Below, piece by piece: positions 63,184 to 64,000 of a stretch of 64,000 bases of DNA. The DNA comes from Fluviicola sp. XM-24bin1 (GTDB lineage: Bacteria > Bacteroidota > Bacteroidia > Flavobacteriales_D > Crocinitomicaceae), in the NCBI GenBank assembly GCA_003149635.1, contig QCWI01000012.1, forward strand, positions 1-64,000, given 5' to 3'. The notes beneath the pieces are model-generated. The model did not search any database. It saw only the letters and a list, made by a program, of their open reading frames with translations, and was not told where the DNA came from. The number at the start of each line of letters is the position of its first letter. Within the stretch, counting starts at the first letter, position 1. Made by a program: the position numbers and the translations under genes.

Positions 63184-64000
63184 CTATTCCAGTCGATCGA
63201 CAAAAGTCACGAGTAATTTTGTGATGTCCTCGTATTCTGAAAATGTCAGGTTTTCGTACGTGTCATCCACGTCGTGGTAGTTCTTGTTTGTACCCATCGT
63301 GTAGATGAAAAACGAAGGAACTCCTTGTTCCGTAAACCAGTAATGATCCGAATTTTGCGTTGGCCCGCGGCTTTTGACTTTGGCTAACAAGTCCAATTCG
63401 CGGTTGATATCATTCATCAATTCGTATTCCTCTGGGAAAAGAGTCGCATTGACGGCAGTAATTCCTTCCTCTCCGGATCCCATGATATCTAAATTGAGCA
63501 AGAATCGAATGCTTTTGAGCTTAATCGGTGTGTTTTCAACGAAGTATTTCGAACCAAGCAATCCTGCTTCTTCTCCGGCAAATGCAATGAACAATATATT
63601 GTAATCGCTTGGATTCTCCTTGAAATATTTGGCCATTGTCAGTAACATGGCCGTACCACTAGCATTGTCATTTCCGCCTGGGAAATAAGCGTCTGATCCC
63701 ATGCGCCCAAGATGATCGTAATGCGCTGTGAATACAATCGTTTCCTTGCTTTTCTTTTCAGCCGGGATATACGCCATCACATTTTGCGATTCGTAGTTCT
63801 TGACCAATTCGGCGTTAATGTCAATGGTGTACTCTGCCTCTTCTTCACGAACATTTGATTCTTGTACTTGAATGCACACGTTATTCAATTGTCCGCGTCC
63901 AACAGACCACGTAAATTTCGTGTTGACCAATTCAATTACAGGAACATATTCAGCCAGAGCCTCACCAATTCCTCTCAAGTTCTTCAGTGAATCCTTATGA
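63184..64000 (-). CDS. M28-family metallopeptidase, 5' end outside the window
   Basis: The frame is open to the right edge; about 271 residues of the C-terminal part are seen. An M28 zinc aminopeptidase catalytic domain is complete: first ligand in FTAHYDHLG, bridging Asp in GGNDNASG, Glu pair in FAGEEAGLLG, Asp in NLDIMGSG, His in YHDVDD. M28 enzymes of this type remove N-terminal residues from peptides outside the cytoplasm. Upstream residues (VIELVNTKFTWSVGRG) fit a PA-like or N-terminal domain. Signal peptide and true start lie beyond base 64000. Confidence 0.92.
   Translation of the reverse strand, partial: HKDSLKNLRGIGEALAEYVPVIELVNTKFTWSVGRGQLNNVCIQVQESNVREEEAEYTIDINAELVKNYESQNVMAYIPAEKKSKETIVFTAHYDHLGRMGSDAYFPGGNDNASGTAMLLTMAKYFKENPSDYNILFIAFAGEEAGLLGSKYFVENTPIKLKSIRFLLNLDIMGSGEEGITAVNATLFPEEYELMNDINRELDLLAKVKSRGPTQNSDHYWFTEQGVPSFFIYTMGTNKNYHDVDDTYENLTFSEYEDITKLLVTFVDRLE

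Overview
The window reads as a chromosomal segment of a free-living member of the Bacteroidota, most likely the Flavobacteriia (Cryomorphaceae/Crocinitomicaceae-like; this placement is inference). The grounds are large secreted proteins ending in type IX secretion (T9SS) sorting domains, many lipoproteins, families typical of the phylum (DUF349, HutD, AsmA-like, SHOCT) and -7 boxes of the form TAnnTTTG just upstream of start codons. No rRNA, tRNA, CRISPR array, phage or transposase gene was seen.

Layout. 1-8.5 kb: a partial surface protein, an M23 peptidase lipoprotein, a VWA lipoprotein broken by an amber codon, and a 1580-residue UvrA-like protein with four ABC ATPase domains. 8.6-13.4 kb: a broken hypothetical gene, a VWA / MoxR-type AAA+ / lipoprotein operon, and a SHOCT-lipoprotein pair. 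13.6-17 kb: a CocE-type hydrolase, a GNAT acetyltransferase and a DJ-1/PfpI lipoprotein. 17-29 kb: a vanadium haloperoxidase-like T9SS protein overlapping a CRTAC1/UnbV-like T9SS protein, PaaZ, a frameshifted small gene, a sialidase-fold T9SS protein and a PLP decarboxylase. 29-37 kb: isoaspartyl peptidase, GNAT, Dus, two 5'-truncated genes meeting head to head, an AsmA-like protein and a repeat-bearing lipoprotein. 37-42.7 kb: HutD-like, PfkB kinase, DUF349, a membrane protein, LD-carboxypeptidase and a 69-residue protein. 42.7-49.2 kb: SGNH hydrolase, an amber-interrupted LamG protein, lipoproteins, a DUF1573-VWA protein, an alpha/beta hydrolase and an HMA lipoprotein. 49.3-55.7 kb: EngB, a CstB-like MBL-rhodanese protein, GlyRS, small membrane proteins, a sterol desaturase and a rhodanese. 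55.8-64 kb: GT4 glycosyltransferase, an orphan histidine kinase, a 1360-residue T9SS protein and a partial M28 peptidase.

Three things stand out. First, the four-domain UvrA-like protein lacks the UvrB-binding insertion, and one of its predicted composite ATP sites is degenerate on both faces. Second, at least seven genes carry in-frame stops or one-base T insertions; the stops fit C:G to T:A transitions and the frameshifts are extra Ts in T runs, so either gene decay or consensus error must be settled before the proteome is trusted. Third, intergenic DNA is rich in palindromes and short repeated words, including a ~220 bp element present twice in opposite orientation.

Most genes are ordinary housekeeping or envelope functions. 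The linked modules visible are the MoxR-VWA-lipoprotein operon, the haloperoxidase/UnbV-like secreted pair, the desaturase with a 68-residue membrane partner, and the kinase with a membrane partner.
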